Source: Gardnerella leopoldii (GTDB lineage: Bacteria; Actinomycetota; Actinomycetes; Actinomycetales; Bifidobacteriaceae). Taken from it: a DNA stretch of 64,000 nt. The stretch is taken from assembly GCF_003293675.1 (NCBI RefSeq), contig NZ_CP029984.1, positions 620,043 to 684,042 on the forward strand. The letters run 5' to 3'. Shown piece by piece: positions 8,152 through 16,923 of this stretch. The notes below the pieces were generated by a model. The model did no database searches. It was not told the origin of the DNA and saw nothing but the letters and a program-made list of their open reading frames with translations. Each line of letters opens with the position of its first letter. The first letter of the stretch is position 1. A program made the translations under genes and the position numbers.

Positions 8152-9684
8152 TTAATTTAATGAATTACGCTTGCACTGAGCCTCTAGTAACGCTTTTTCT
8201 AATTCCATATCGACAGCAAAAATGTAGAGTCCATTAACTCCGCGTTTAAGCAGCACATTAAGCTCATTTCTAAGATTATCAATTGAATAATCTAGCGCAA
8301 TTCTCTTATTTGCTGATAAATCTTTAATGTGCCTTTTATTAGTTGCTTTATCGTTTCGACTATTTTCTGGGCAAAAAACAACTTTACCATTACGATATTG
8401 CACTGATGGACCAATTATTACACCAGCATAATTTAAATCAAATCCTTGAATAGTAAATGTAGATCCAATCTCATTTATAGTATGAGACTGTTCTGCCCAT
8501 GATTTTTTTGATTCTTTTATTGAATGTGAATGCTTCGCGTGGTTTTGCGATGACAATTGATAATTCCAAGGATGGCTAAAAACCTTACCTTCTTTTTCCA
8601 AAATTTCCAACTCGTAACTACTAGCATTAGCATATTGACCAAGTCCAATATGCCATTTTCCATTGTTATCGCAATACAAATCTACATTCCAAGTACCATT
8701 TACCGAATTAGGATTATTCTTATTGCTCTTATACTCCCAATCGTATGTTGCAACAAGACGTGATAATCCGTGTCCATCACACCCCGAAGCTTTTTCTTCA
8801 GATTTAGACTTAATAGCATTAAATAGCTTAATGGGCGAATCAAATACTTTGAAATCAAAAGGCTTATTGTCAGTATTTGAATCTTCTTTTTTTGTTTCAT
8901 AATTACGACATACTGGAAGAGTATCAATGCAACCATTGTATACAAAATTTTTAATCCATTCGAGAACATTTTCATTAGCTCTCATACGCATCTGATTTTC
9001 AAGAATGAAACGACGGACACTCACACTTATTGAATCATTTAATAATAATTCTTCACAATCATCATCATTATTTTTGAAAGAATTCTTATCCTTGTAATCT
9101 GTTCCCAATAATTTTTCTAAATCTTCGGAATTCCAACGCTGGTTGCTTTGTAAAATTTGATTAGGATCAAAAGCTGCAATAACAACTCGAGACCTACATA
9201 AAATATCAGACAACATATTTGAACCAGAGTAAGCCTGATTAGCTTGTGTATTCAGCAAATGAGCCTCATCAATAAGAGCTACATCACAGCAACGTTTTGG
9301 TCTGTCAATAATGCCACGTCCTTGTTCTGTTTGTTCGCTAAAACGATTAATAAACTGGGAAGGCAGCATAACAAGTTCATCATTATTTTTTTGTAAACGT
9401 AATTTTGTTGCTATTTGATTGTATACATTCACTTGTTCTTTATGATTTACAATTATGCAAGCAGTTTTCCTACTATTAATAGTTGAAAATTGCTTATATT
9501 CATAATCATAATCTTCTTCGTCGTTTCTTTCTTCAATATCCTCATAATTGTATTGGAGTGATTGGTTTTTTATTTTGCTTAGCTTGTTACAAATTTTATA
9601 GAACAAATCACTAAGTAAAACTGTTTTTCCGGTACCAGCATCACCCTCTAATAAAATAAGCGTAGACGAATTAGAGGCATTCAC
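8152..9684 (-). CDS. DUF2075 (Schlafen group 3-like) P-loop helicase/ATPase
   Basis: A 510-residue DUF2075 protein. Motifs: Walker A GDAGTGKT (14-21), VNHKEQVNVYNQ (about 79), Walker B IDEAH (138-142), AAFDPNQ motif III, and the C-terminal family block with FTIQGFDLNYAGV followed by a terminal IFAVD. A Glu/Asp/Tyr-rich insert (46-64) is unusual. It starts at GTG 9684 with AGGAA about 12 bases upstream. DUF2075 proteins are often fused to, or next to, nuclease or restriction genes. Here it stands alone and antisense to both neighbours. Its role is not established; location in the island suggests nucleic-acid processing during defence. The lack of an N-terminal fused domain could mean a lost 5' portion. 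Confidence 0.75.
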   Translation of the reverse strand: MNASNSSTLILLEGDAGTGKTVLLSDLFYKICNKLSKIKNQSLQYNYEDIEERNDEEDYDYEYKQFSTINSRKTACIIVNHKEQVNVYNQIATKLRLQKNNDELVMLPSQFINRFSEQTEQGRGIIDRPKRCCDVALIDEAHLLNTQANQAYSGSNMLSDILCRSRVVIAAFDPNQILQSNQRWNSEDLEKLLGTDYKDKNSFKNNDDDCEELLLNDSISVSVRRFILENQMRMRANENVLEWIKNFVYNGCIDTLPVCRNYETKKEDSNTDNKPFDFKVFDSPIKLFNAIKSKSEEKASGCDGHGLSRLVATYDWEYKSNKNNPNSVNGTWNVDLYCDNNGKWHIGLGQYANASSYELEILEKEGKVFSHPWNYQLSSQNHAKHSHSIKESKKSWAEQSHTINEIGSTFTIQGFDLNYAGVIIGPSVQYRNGKVVFCPENSRNDKATNKRHIKDLSANKRIALDYSIDNLRNELNVLLKRGVNGLYIFAVDMELEKALLEAQCKRNSLN

Positions 9685-9709
9685 TTAGTGATTTAATTCC
9701 TAAAAAATT

Positions 9710-9744
9710 ATCGGCGTAATCGGTATTACTACTGCTACGCCGAT
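9710..9744. other. 9-bp hairpin upstream of the DUF2075 gene
   Basis: ATCGGCGTA (9710-9718) pairs with TACGCCGAT (9736-9744). It lies in the divergent intergenic region, 25 bases from the DUF2075 start. It could be an operator for the HTH regulator or a 5' leader hairpin; no T-run supports termination. Confidence 0.4.
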
Positions 9745-9838
9745 TTTACTTATAGGGATGAGCATTTGCCTTGAATGAATAACAAAGGAGACTTTTTTAA
9801 TCTGCTATATATTCCGGTACTATCGGTTCTTTATATCG

Positions 9839-9867
9839 TTGATATACTCACAGAATCGTGATAATAT
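9839..9867 (+). promoter_or_regulatory. Promoter of the HTH-mod-res-OLD operon
   Basis: TTGATA (9839-9844) and TAATAT (9862-9867) with a 17-bp spacer, a near-consensus sigma-A promoter 26 bases before the first gene of the operon. Confidence 0.65.
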
Positions 9868-9893
9868 TTAATTATTAAAATAAGGAGGGAATT

Positions 9894-10106
9894 ATGGCTG
9901 TTAGTTATAAAAAACTATTACATCGCATGATTGAAGAAGATATTTCCAATCAGGACTTAATGAGAATGAGCAATATTTCCGCCAACATTATTACAAAACT
10001 ACGCACCGGGCAATATATATCACTAGAGAAAGTGGAAGATATCTGCACGGCTTTACACTGCACACCCAATGATATTTTGGAATTTATAGCGGAGGATGAG
10101 AAGTAA
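9894..10106 (+). CDS. Small XRE/Cro-type HTH regulator (YozG-like)
   Basis: A 70-residue single-domain helix-turn-helix protein. The HTH is visible at NQDLMRMSNISANIITKLRT (about 19-38), with the family ending in ALHCTPNDILEF. AAGGAGGG lies 8 bases upstream of the ATG. Its stop overlaps the mod start (TAATG), so it is translationally coupled to the methyltransferase gene. By analogy with C-proteins and other small XRE regulators of restriction-modification systems, it probably sets Mod/Res expression, binding near its own promoter; that is inference. YozG-like regulators are widespread on mobile elements. Confidence 0.8.
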   Translation: MAVSYKKLLHRMIEEDISNQDLMRMSNISANIITKLRTGQYISLEKVEDICTALHCTPNDILEFIAEDEK

Positions 10107-11785
10107 TGGGGAATCTATCGCAAGAAAAGCGCGAGCGCATGCTGGCATTCTTAAATAAAGTTAAAGAAGAACATAAAGACGATGATGAAATGCTTATTGC
10201 TCTTGATGAGATTGAGAATGAGCTCAACTCGAAAAAATATGGTCTTGTGTGGGAGAAACACGAAGAAGAAGTTGACCGTATGATGCAAGACAATATTCCC
10301 GTGTTCACTGAAGTAAAAGAGCGTGAAATTAAAGCGACTGATGAAAACGCTTATAACTTTCTATTGGAAGGTGATAATCTGCATAGTTTGAAGTTGCTTG
10401 AGAAAACGCATGCAGGAAAGATTGATGTGATCTATATCGACCCACCTTATAATACAGGAAGTAAAGATTTTACTTATAACGATGTATTGGTTGACGAGAA
10501 CGATGGGTATAGGCATAGTAAGTGGCTCTCTTTTATGAGTGAAAGACTTCAATACGCAAAGAAGTTATTAACTGATAGCGGTATGATAATGATATCTATT
10601 AATGACATAGAGCTTTACTCATTAAAATTGCTATGTGATTCTATCTATGGAGAGTCCAATTTATTAGCTAACATGATATGGCAATCCACTCCTGGATCCA
10701 ATACAGGGCTTGACATAAAAACAGTAACAGAATACGTGCTATGCTATGCCAAAAACAAGATGGAATGTACTACAGCCTCTAGACCTATTGAAGATGACCA
10801 AAAATACAAATTTAGAGACAATTATGTTGAAAAAAGAGGGAAATATCTTCTTAATAAGTTGGATCGAAGAATGACGGGGCAACACTATTCTGAATCATTA
10901 AATTATGCAATAAAGACTCCTGACGGTAGGCTCGTATTTCCTGGTGGTGAAGAAGAAAAACAAAAACACTGGAATTGGAGATGGTCAGAAAGTAAGGTTG
11001 CGTGGGGGGTAAAAAATAACTTTATAGAGTTTAAGCAATCTAAAAACGGTAAATGGGCTATATATTTCAAACAGTACTTTAAAGTGAATAATAATGATGA
11101 AGTAATTGAACGCTCTTTACCTTATCAAAATTTGATTAAGGATTTAAATGGAGCAAATTCAGCTCGCGGCACTCAGGAAATTATGAGTATTTTTGATAAG
11201 AAGGCGTTTGATTATCCCAAACCATTAAATTTAATAAAATATTTATTAAGAATTCACGCAAATCAGAATGCCACCGTCCTCGACTTCTTCGCAGGCAGTG
11301 GCACTACCGCTCAAGCTGTTCTTGAGCTTAACAAGGAAGATGGTGGGAATCGTAAGTTTATTCTTTGCACGAATAACGAGAATAATATTTGTGAAGAAGT
11401 TACTTATGAGCGTATTAAGCGTGTGATTCATGGATATGCAGATGTAGAAGGCATCCCTGCAAACCTCAAATACTTCAAGACTGACTTTATTCCCAAAGAT
11501 GCAGATGATGTGAGTGAAGAACTCCTTTCTCACATCAAAGAGATGGTAGAACTTGAAAATGGTATTACATTGGATAACAAGCACTATCTCATTGTTTTAA
11601 CCGATGAACAAGCTGACGAGCTTGCTAAGAACTGGTCTAATTATGAGGATGTAAAAGCGATTTATGTTTCTCATAACGTTCTCTTTACGTCTGAGCAGAA
11701 TGCTCTCTTTAGTAACACGGATATTCATATTATTCCTGATTACTACTTCGAGTATGAGCTGAAGGAGGTTGGTGAAGCATGGTAA
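10106..11785 (+). CDS. mod: Type III restriction-modification DNA methyltransferase (Mod)
   Basis: A 559-residue beta-class N6-adenine methyltransferase. The catalytic motif DPPYNTG is at 112-118 and the AdoMet motif FAGSGTT at about 395-401, so the target-recognition region lies between them (about 165-370), the beta-class order. The N-terminal 60 residues are a charged helical region, and the C-terminal 100 residues probably contact Res. The subunit recognises an asymmetric site and methylates one strand. It overlaps the HTH gene by 1 base and the res gene by 7 bases. The recognition segment is visibly more AT-rich than the flanks, as is common for exchangeable recognition domains. No phase-variable simple repeat is seen in it. 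Confidence 0.92.
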   Translation: MGNLSQEKRERMLAFLNKVKEEHKDDDEMLIALDEIENELNSKKYGLVWEKHEEEVDRMMQDNIPVFTEVKEREIKATDENAYNFLLEGDNLHSLKLLEKTHAGKIDVIYIDPPYNTGSKDFTYNDVLVDENDGYRHSKWLSFMSERLQYAKKLLTDSGMIMISINDIELYSLKLLCDSIYGESNLLANMIWQSTPGSNTGLDIKTVTEYVLCYAKNKMECTTASRPIEDDQKYKFRDNYVEKRGKYLLNKLDRRMTGQHYSESLNYAIKTPDGRLVFPGGEEEKQKHWNWRWSESKVAWGVKNNFIEFKQSKNGKWAIYFKQYFKVNNNDEVIERSLPYQNLIKDLNGANSARGTQEIMSIFDKKAFDYPKPLNLIKYLLRIHANQNATVLDFFAGSGTTAQAVLELNKEDGGNRKFILCTNNENNICEEVTYERIKRVIHGYADVEGIPANLKYFKTDFIPKDADDVSEELLSHIKEMVELENGITLDNKHYLIVLTDEQADELAKNWSNYEDVKAIYVSHNVLFTSEQNALFSNTDIHIIPDYYFEYELKEVGEAW

Positions 11786-13992
11786 ATCCTGGACTTACAA
11801 TCAATTTATTTGAATTTCAAGAAAAAGCCGTAATCCGTTTAATAGATTTAACTACTAAGCCGGATGCTAAAGAAACTGTAGTCATGAAAGCTCCTACTGG
11901 CTCGGGTAAAACAATTATTCTTATTGACTATGTTGATAAATATTTAAGTAATGTTGATAAGAAAACTGCTTTTATTTGGCTATGCCCGGGTAAAGGAGAC
12001 CTTGAAGATCAAAGTCGTAAGAAGATGCAGAAACTTTCTCCAGGTAGAAAGACACAGAATTTATTTGACGCGCTTTTAGGCGGATTTCCTGAAAGTTCAA
12101 CGACTTTCATCAACTGGGAGCTGGTTATTAAGAAGGGTAACACTGCTATTCGTGATAGTGAACGTAAAAATCTATTCGACCGTATAGCGGAAGCACATCG
12201 CTCAGGTATAGAGTTTATTGTTATTATCGATGAGGAACACTCCAATAACACGGCAAAAGCTAGAACGATTATTGATGCTTTTGCTGCCAAGCATACTATT
12301 CGCGTCAGTGCCACAGCTGTTGAAAACAAGCGATATGAGTTTTTTGAAATTGATGAACTTGATGTCATTGACGCAGGTCTTATTACCAAAGCACTCTATG
12401 TTAATGAGGGTCTCAAGGAAAATCTCAATATTGATGACGATTATGATACTTTGCTTGATCTAGCTGATAGTAAGCGCAAAGAGATAGCTGACAGGTATAA
12501 ATCAATTGGTAAAACAATACGCCCACTTGTGTTGATTCAGTTCCCAAATGGTAAGCCTGAAACGATTGAAGCAGTAGAAGCAAAGCTTGGGTCCATGGGT
12601 TACACGTATGAAAACGGTATGGTCAGCAAGTGGATGAGTGAGGATAAGAAAGACCTACCTGATGATCTAACTGAGAATGACGGCATTCCTGTATTCCTTC
12701 TTATGAAACAGGCAATATCCACTGGCTGGGATTGTCCTCGTGCGAAAATACTCGTAAAGCTTCGTGAAGGCATGAGCGAATCCTTTGAAATACAAACAAT
12801 CGGACGTATACGCCGTATGCCAGAAGCAAGACACTATGATGATGACTTGCTTGATTTCTGCTATGTTTATACTTTTGATGAGAAATACAAGGCAGGACTA
12901 CTCTCTTCAATGGATAAAGCCTACGAAACAAGACGCCTGTTTCTCAAAGATAAATGCAAGACATTCACGCTAGAAAAGCAAGTCCGTGACCTTGACTTTA
13001 ACGGTTTAGGTGAACGTGAAGTGTTGCAAAAGATTTATACTTTCCTCGTTGAAAAATACAATCTCACAAACGATAAGCAAGCAAACCTCACGCGTTTAGA
13101 AGCTGCAGGCTATGTTTTTGGTAATGAAATACTCGGCTCTGCTTTATACGGTAAGTTCATTAAAACAGCATCCGTAGCAGAAGCTACCACATACTATATG
13201 ACTAGAAAGCGTGTTGATACGCATAAGCACGGTATCGAACTTTTGCACAGTGTAGATGCGATTAAAAGCACGATTGGTATGTCAACTGTCAAAGTAAAAG
13301 TCATTCTGGAACGCTTATTCCGTAAAGGTGGTAATAATAAGCAAAAACTCATTAACCTTCCTACAGCTGACTTTTATGCTTTTGTTGTTAACAATGAGCA
13401 TCTTTTGAAAGAAGAATTTAGAGCTGTTACAGCTAAAATGTCTGTACAGCAAGAACTGAAGCTTGCGCCTAAAACGTATACTTTCAAGATTCCTGAGCAG
13501 GATTTCTTTAAGTATGATCCGGGTGTCAAAAATGAAGTAGAATACCTAACCAATGCTTACCGTGAATACACTTCAGGATATGCAACAAGTATCATACGTT
13601 CAACGTCTGAGATGCTGTTTGAGAAGTATTGTGAAACGCGAGATGACATTGATTGGGTTTATAAAAACGGTGATACAGGTCAGCAATATTTCTCGATCGT
13701 TTATATCGATGGTTTGCAGCATCAATGGCTCTTTTATGCAGACTATATTGTAAAGAAGAAAGACGGTTCTATCTGGGTAATTGAAACCAAAGGCGGCGAA
13801 GCTAGAGGACAAGATAAGAATATTGACAAGCAGATTGAGAATAAGTTCAACGCTTTTAAACAGTATGCTCAAGCTAAAAATCTTAACTGGGGTTTTGTGC
13901 GAGATAAAGATGGTGAGCTTTATATCAATAACACGGTATTTGCTGAAGATATGGCAGACGAGAACTGGGTGCCGTTATCTGAGAAGTTTTAA
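11779..13992 (+). CDS. res: Type III restriction enzyme subunit (Res), helicase-nuclease
   Basis: A 737-residue superfamily 2 translocase with a C-terminal nuclease. Motifs: Walker A APTGSGKT (38-45), motif II DEEH (about 151), motif III SATA (about 177), GWDCPRA (about 316) and motif VI QTIGRIRR (about 339). The nuclease is PD-(D/E)XK-like, with its Asp in YADYIV (about 654) and the Glu/Lys pair in ETKGG (about 669). AAGGAGG sits 10 bases before the ATG, and the start overlaps the mod stop. With Mod it cleaves DNA after ATP-driven sliding between head-to-head sites. All key residues appear present, so the system looks active. An OLD-family gene follows 11 bases later. Confidence 0.92.
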   Translation: MVNPGLTINLFEFQEKAVIRLIDLTTKPDAKETVVMKAPTGSGKTIILIDYVDKYLSNVDKKTAFIWLCPGKGDLEDQSRKKMQKLSPGRKTQNLFDALLGGFPESSTTFINWELVIKKGNTAIRDSERKNLFDRIAEAHRSGIEFIVIIDEEHSNNTAKARTIIDAFAAKHTIRVSATAVENKRYEFFEIDELDVIDAGLITKALYVNEGLKENLNIDDDYDTLLDLADSKRKEIADRYKSIGKTIRPLVLIQFPNGKPETIEAVEAKLGSMGYTYENGMVSKWMSEDKKDLPDDLTENDGIPVFLLMKQAISTGWDCPRAKILVKLREGMSESFEIQTIGRIRRMPEARHYDDDLLDFCYVYTFDEKYKAGLLSSMDKAYETRRLFLKDKCKTFTLEKQVRDLDFNGLGEREVLQKIYTFLVEKYNLTNDKQANLTRLEAAGYVFGNEILGSALYGKFIKTASVAEATTYYMTRKRVDTHKHGIELLHSVDAIKSTIGMSTVKVKVILERLFRKGGNNKQKLINLPTADFYAFVVNNEHLLKEEFRAVTAKMSVQQELKLAPKTYTFKIPEQDFFKYDPGVKNEVEYLTNAYREYTSGYATSIIRSTSEMLFEKYCETRDDIDWVYKNGDTGQQYFSIVYIDGLQHQWLFYADYIVKKKDGSIWVIETKGGEARGQDKNIDKQIENKFNAFKQYAQAKNLNWGFVRDKDGELYINNTVFAEDMADENWVPLSEKF

Positions 13993-14003
13993 GGAGGTTA
14001 ATT

Positions 14004-15863
14004 ATGAAACTGAAAAAATATCGAGTAACAAATTTCCGTTCTGTTGAGGATAGCGGCTGGATAGATTGTGATGATGTTACAACACTTGTAGGTGTGAATG
14101 AATCGGGGAAAACTAATCTTTTGTTAGCTTTATGGAAATTGAATCCAGCAAGGCAAGGCAATATAGATATCTTGCACGATATGCCTGTGTCAAAACTTAG
14201 TACACTGAGAGAAAAAACCTCAGAAATCGCTTTTATTTCTGCAGAATTTGTTCTTGATAAGGAAACTAAAGAGAAATTATCGCGGCGTTTGAATTTCAAA
14301 AATATTTGCGACGAATCAGTCATTGTTAATCGCTTTTATGATGGACATTATACCATTGATTTCCCAGATGGGATGCCTGAATTTAATGATAGTAGTGAGG
14401 ATGAGATTGAATCCGATAGCGATTCAGAGGCAAAAAATCTTTTAGATAAATTGCAGGAAGAGATATTAGAGGTTTTGCCGAAATTTGTATACTACTCAAA
14501 TTATGGAAATCTATCTTCTAAAATATATCTGCCTCACGTTATTCAATGGCTTAAAGGAAAAACTGTTGAAGGTATTGAAGTTAATGAAGATCAGGTAAGG
14601 ACTCTTAGGGTATTGTTTGATTTTCTGGATCTTAAACCTGAAGAAATTTTAGAATTAGGAAAAGATCCAAAAGAACTTGCTCATGAACGTTCCAACTATT
14701 ATTCAAATCCAAATTCAGAAGAAATCAAAAAAGCTGAAAAAGACAAAGAAGAACGCAGTATTTTGCTTCAATCTGCCTCGGGTAAATTAACAAGAGAATT
14801 TAAGGAATGGTGGAAACAAGGAGAGTATAAATTCCGCTTTGAGGCTGATGGTGATTATTTTAGAATATGGGTGTCTGATCAATTGAGACAAGATGAAGTT
14901 GGTTTGGAGCTTCGTAGCACTGGTTTACAGTGGTTTCTTAGCTTCTATTTAATTTTCCTTGTTGAAAGCCAAGAACAACACAAGGATGCAGTACTTCTGT
15001 TAGATGAAGCTGGATTAACGCTACATCCTCTTGCACAGAAGGATTTATGCCGATTCTTTAATAGTTTGTCAGAAAAGAACCAGATTATTAACACTACACA
15101 TTCCCCTTTTATCGTTGATACGAATAATATTGACCGCTGCAGAGTTGTATATGCTAGCGAAAAAGGATTTACAGTTGCATCAAGTAATTTACGAGAATGT
15201 ATAGGGAAATTAGGCGATCAGTCAATTTACGCTGTTCATGCAGCACTTGGATTAAGTGTGTCTGATATCCTTTTTCAAGGTTGTCAAACAGTTATAGTTG
15301 AGGGACCATCAGACCAGTATTATTTGAATGCAATTAAAAACTACCTTATTTCTGAAAAGTTATTATCACACAAGCAAGATATTGTTTTTGTGCCTTCAGG
15401 CGGTGTTCGGGGAGTTCCTGGTGTTGTTAGCTTGCTGACAGGAAAACAAGGAAGGTTACCATACGTTATTTTAGATTCAGACAAATGCGGACAGGATTCT
15501 AAGAAAAAGTTAGTGTCAAATCTTTATGCAGAATCCCAAGATTCTATTATCGAAATTAAAGACTTAGTAGATTATGAGAACTGTGAAGTTGAAGATTTGA
15601 TTCCATATACTCTGTTAGGAAATGGCATATGGAATCTATTTAATACAGTAGAGGAACAATTTGAAGATTCATATGATAATCAAAAATCAATAGTTCCTCA
15701 GATAGAAAGCTTCGCTGCTAATAACAATATTGCTCTACCTAACGGCTGGAAGGTTGAACTAGCAAAGTCAGCAAAACGGAAATTGCTCAGCAACAAAACG
15801 CCAGATTTTGATGAAAAATATAAGAAGATGTGGCAAAAGCTGTTTGGTCTTTTGCAACAGTAA
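14004..15863 (+). CDS. OLD-family ATPase/TOPRIM nuclease in the type III RM operon
   Basis: A 619-residue protein with an intact Walker A GVNESGKT (30-37), an Asp/Glu/Ser-rich acidic insert (about 130-150), a Walker B-like LLLDEAGLTLHP (about 332), H-loop TTHSPF (about 365), TOPRIM Glu VEGPSD (about 432) and TOPRIM Asp LDSDKCG (about 490). AAGGAGG precedes the start, and only 11 bases separate it from res, so it is the last gene of the operon. It is a different OLD subfamily from the two helicase-paired copies in this window. No helicase of its own is adjacent; Res could serve as the motor. A role as a second-line effector of the restriction system is inference. A terminator lies at 16081-16119. 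Confidence 0.82.
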   Translation: MKLKKYRVTNFRSVEDSGWIDCDDVTTLVGVNESGKTNLLLALWKLNPARQGNIDILHDMPVSKLSTLREKTSEIAFISAEFVLDKETKEKLSRRLNFKNICDESVIVNRFYDGHYTIDFPDGMPEFNDSSEDEIESDSDSEAKNLLDKLQEEILEVLPKFVYYSNYGNLSSKIYLPHVIQWLKGKTVEGIEVNEDQVRTLRVLFDFLDLKPEEILELGKDPKELAHERSNYYSNPNSEEIKKAEKDKEERSILLQSASGKLTREFKEWWKQGEYKFRFEADGDYFRIWVSDQLRQDEVGLELRSTGLQWFLSFYLIFLVESQEQHKDAVLLLDEAGLTLHPLAQKDLCRFFNSLSEKNQIINTTHSPFIVDTNNIDRCRVVYASEKGFTVASSNLRECIGKLGDQSIYAVHAALGLSVSDILFQGCQTVIVEGPSDQYYLNAIKNYLISEKLLSHKQDIVFVPSGGVRGVPGVVSLLTGKQGRLPYVILDSDKCGQDSKKKLVSNLYAESQDSIIEIKDLVDYENCEVEDLIPYTLLGNGIWNLFNTVEEQFEDSYDNQKSIVPQIESFAANNNIALPNGWKVELAKSAKRKLLSNKTPDFDEKYKKMWQKLFGLLQQ

Positions 15864-16202
15864 TCGTTTTAAGTAGATATTTCATGGTTGCTATGTTTTA
15901 ATGGTTATCCTTTCCTGGTGACTTGCTTTGCTTTCCAAAGCATACGCTTCCTCAAGCATTGCTTGTGTGTATATATTGCTCAGTATTTGGAGTATAGCAA
16001 GCCACATTCGAATAACTTTTAGATAAAACGTCTGAAAGTAATATGGATTGACAAATACCACTTTAATTACCAAAAACAAGGAAAGCCTACTTCATGCAAT
16101 GTGCACTAGGTAGGCTTTCTTATGTTCCCGCTTAAAGGCTTTCAGTCGGTTTTCTTTTTAATCCCTTTCTGAACACTCCATTGCGGCTATCTTTCCTCTG
16201 CC
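15864..16202. other. Intergenic stretch without a recognised gene
   Basis: It holds the terminator at 16081-16119. A short minus-strand open frame (15891-16079) has no start signal or recognisable motif. The rest looks like decayed sequence between two modules of the island. Confidence 0.4.
16081..16119 (+). terminator. Terminator-like hairpin after the OLD gene
   Basis: GAAAGCCTAC (16081-16090) pairs with GTAGGCTTTC (16110-16119) around a 19-base loop. It is about 220 bases after the OLD stop. The T-run on the right is short. Confidence 0.55.
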
Positions 16203-16613
16203 GAGGTTCGTTCTTCTTCGGAGCGCAAGTTTGAAAAATACTGCGAACACGATGACAGTGTGGATTGGGTGTATAAGAACGGCAACAAGGGCAACGAATA
16301 CCTTCCCACCGTTTACGTCGATAACTCCGAAAAGCAGAAGAATTTCTATTCCGACTACATTATTTCCGTCTGTGGTAAGATTTGGATTATCGAAACCAAG
16401 GGCGGTTTTGACCGTTCCGGCAACAGCCAGGATATTGATATTTTCACGCCGAAGAAGTTTACGGTGCTGAAAGATTATCTTGAACGCTATGAGCTGAACG
16501 GCGACATCGTCCGCTACGATGAAAAGAGCGAGGAATTGCGTATCTGTATGGATAACTATTCAGATGACATCGGAAGTGACAGTTGGAAACTGCTCAGTGA
16601 GGTTTTAGATTAA
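16203..16613 (+). pseudogene. Remnant: nuclease end of a second type III Res
   Basis: Reading from GAG at 16203 gives EVRSSSERKFEKYCE, VDWVYKNGNKGNEYL, FYSDYII and IIETKGGFD, then a normal ending. This lines up with the PD-(D/E)XK end of the intact res at 13600-13992 (DIDWVYKNGD, FYADYIV, VIETKGG). The helicase part and any start are absent. Synonymous positions are clearly more GC-rich than in the intact copy, so it came from a different source. It looks like the stump of an earlier type III system at the same place, displaced or truncated by the current set. Confidence 0.85.
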
Positions 16614-16923
16614 AGCAAAACTCCCTATATCCGTTTTAACAGGGGTTATGTGGGGCATACAGAACTTTTCTGAGTCAAAGACTAACCATGCCGTAATGTG
16701 GGTGTATGACATTGATGCTATACCTGTGACGGAATACATTTGTATGATGAGCAGATAAAGATATAGCGGAGATTGACAGAGAGCAAATTCATGATGTTTC
16801 ATATTGTTATTTTAGGCACAGTCGCAACAATGGTTGTAATTCAAAATGGAGATAAAAGGAACGATATCATTCAAAAATATCTTTAGCATATTCCTAAAAG
16901 CACTATAACCAAAGGGGATTGGT
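16614..16923. other. Intergenic stretch, no gene seen
   Basis: Fragments of open frame change frame every few tens of codons and match nothing I recognise. It may be debris of another mobile gene. The last bases supply the ribosome site (AAAGGGG) for the next gene. Confidence 0.4.

Noticed and set aside
15891..16079. 62-residue minus-strand frame
   Set aside because: No start signal, no motif, and the frame is short; most likely chance.
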